This document shows positions 63,512 through 64,000 of a DNA stretch of 64,000 bases, in pieces. The notes beneath the pieces are model-generated. The model had not been told where the DNA came from. It searched no databases and saw only the letters and a program-made list of their open reading frames with translations. Source of the DNA: Macrosoma leucophasiata (Eukaryota > Arthropoda > Insecta > Lepidoptera > Hedylidae); assembly GCA_036365455.1 (NCBI GenBank), contig JAWQUS010000017.1, forward strand, positions 7,192,001-7,256,000, given 5' to 3'. Both the position numbers and the translations under genes were made by a program. Position 1 is the stretch's first letter; each line of letters begins with the position of its first letter.

Positions 63512-63698
63512 TACTAATATTATAAATGCGAAAGTAACTCTGTCTGTCTGTCTGTTACCTTTTCACGTCCAAACGACTGAACCGATTCTAATGAAATTTG
63601 GTACAGAGCTAGAGCTGACTTTGAGAAAGAATATAGGCTTAGACTTAGTTATTTATAAAATGACATCCACGCGGGTGAAGCCGCGGGCAACAGCTAGT
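63512..63698 (+). mobile_element. Helitron-like non-autonomous element, 3' CTAGT end
   Basis: AATATTATAAATGCGAAAGT, a CTGTCTGTCTGTCTG run, ACTGAACCGATTCTAATG and a terminus with CGCGGgtgaagCCGCG hairpin followed by GGCAACAGCTAGT. A hairpin shortly before CTAG is the usual Helitron 3' signature. The family resembles abundant lepidopteran Helitron-like repeats, from memory. Confidence 0.6.
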
Positions 63699-64000
63699 AC
63701 TTTATAAACACGATTGAAATAAAAAACGTCTATTAATAATGGCATAATATTTTGAAAAAAAAAGACTTCAAACACGATAAAATGCAGAATGCTGGTAATA
63801 TTTTCAGCTTAAACCATTTTATTATTCAATTTAAAATTTCTCCAACGGCACCCCCGACACATATCGAGGATTTAAACAAAGTGCTATAACAGAGCAATTC
63901 TGTAGCCTAATGGGTCTCGACAGGTGCATTGTGCCGGGAAGATAATGATTACTACTACGGAACCCTATTCAGCGTGCATCGAGTACACATGTTGATTCTA
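63699..64000. other. No gene seen
   Basis: A+T-rich; TACTACGGAACCCTATTCAG at about 63951 is the end of the ACGGAACCCTA repeat. Confidence 0.4.

Overview
This window looks like intergenic, transposon-saturated DNA from a lepidopteran insect (moth or butterfly). The evidence is an A+T-rich background packed with several LINE clades, short poly(A)-tailed retroposons repeated dozens of times, and tRNA- and 5S rRNA-headed SINEs. The reverse transcriptase fragments resemble the RTE and jockey-type LINEs I know from Lepidoptera; that match is from memory, not from a search. I find no host protein-coding gene that I can support. Nearly every long open frame is LINE coding sequence or a stop-free tandem repeat.

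Layout. 1-2510 (minus) carries ORF1 and the start of ORF2 of an I/jockey-type LINE that runs off the left edge. 2.9-18.4 kb is a field of truncated SINEs, LINE tails and palindromic fragments. 18.49-21.59 kb is a nearly full-length RTE-type LINE whose endonuclease and reverse transcriptase halves are separated by a frameshift; a second copy of its 3' end follows tail-to-tail. 26.67-27.66 kb is a 15-bp minisatellite abutting a decayed RTE fragment (27.66-29.10 kb), with the same minisatellite in opposite orientation on the far side (29.21-29.37 kb). 37.76-40.07 kb holds a large inverted repeat with arms of about 555 bp.

The largest structure is an old inverted duplication spanning roughly 44.6-63.2 kb and centred near 53.6-53.9 kb. 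Four separate blocks on the left (44.62, 45.97, 47.66, 51.03 kb) recur in reverse complement and mirror order on the right (63.15, 60.70, 59.03, 56.80 kb). Different transposons have since invaded each arm. The centre holds an LTR-like promoter/leader segment.

Most abundant is a roughly 285-bp poly(A)-tailed retroposon, here called SINE-A (about 30 full or partial copies). Its 5' end carries a short perfect hairpin. For all SINE-A entries the strand is the sense strand, so copies that read T-run first on the given strand are marked minus. A second family, represented by four copies, has a head that resembles 5S ribosomal RNA and an RTE-like tail; one copy has a perfect 12-bp target-site duplication. 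Several nested insertions can be dated relative to one another from their target-site duplications.
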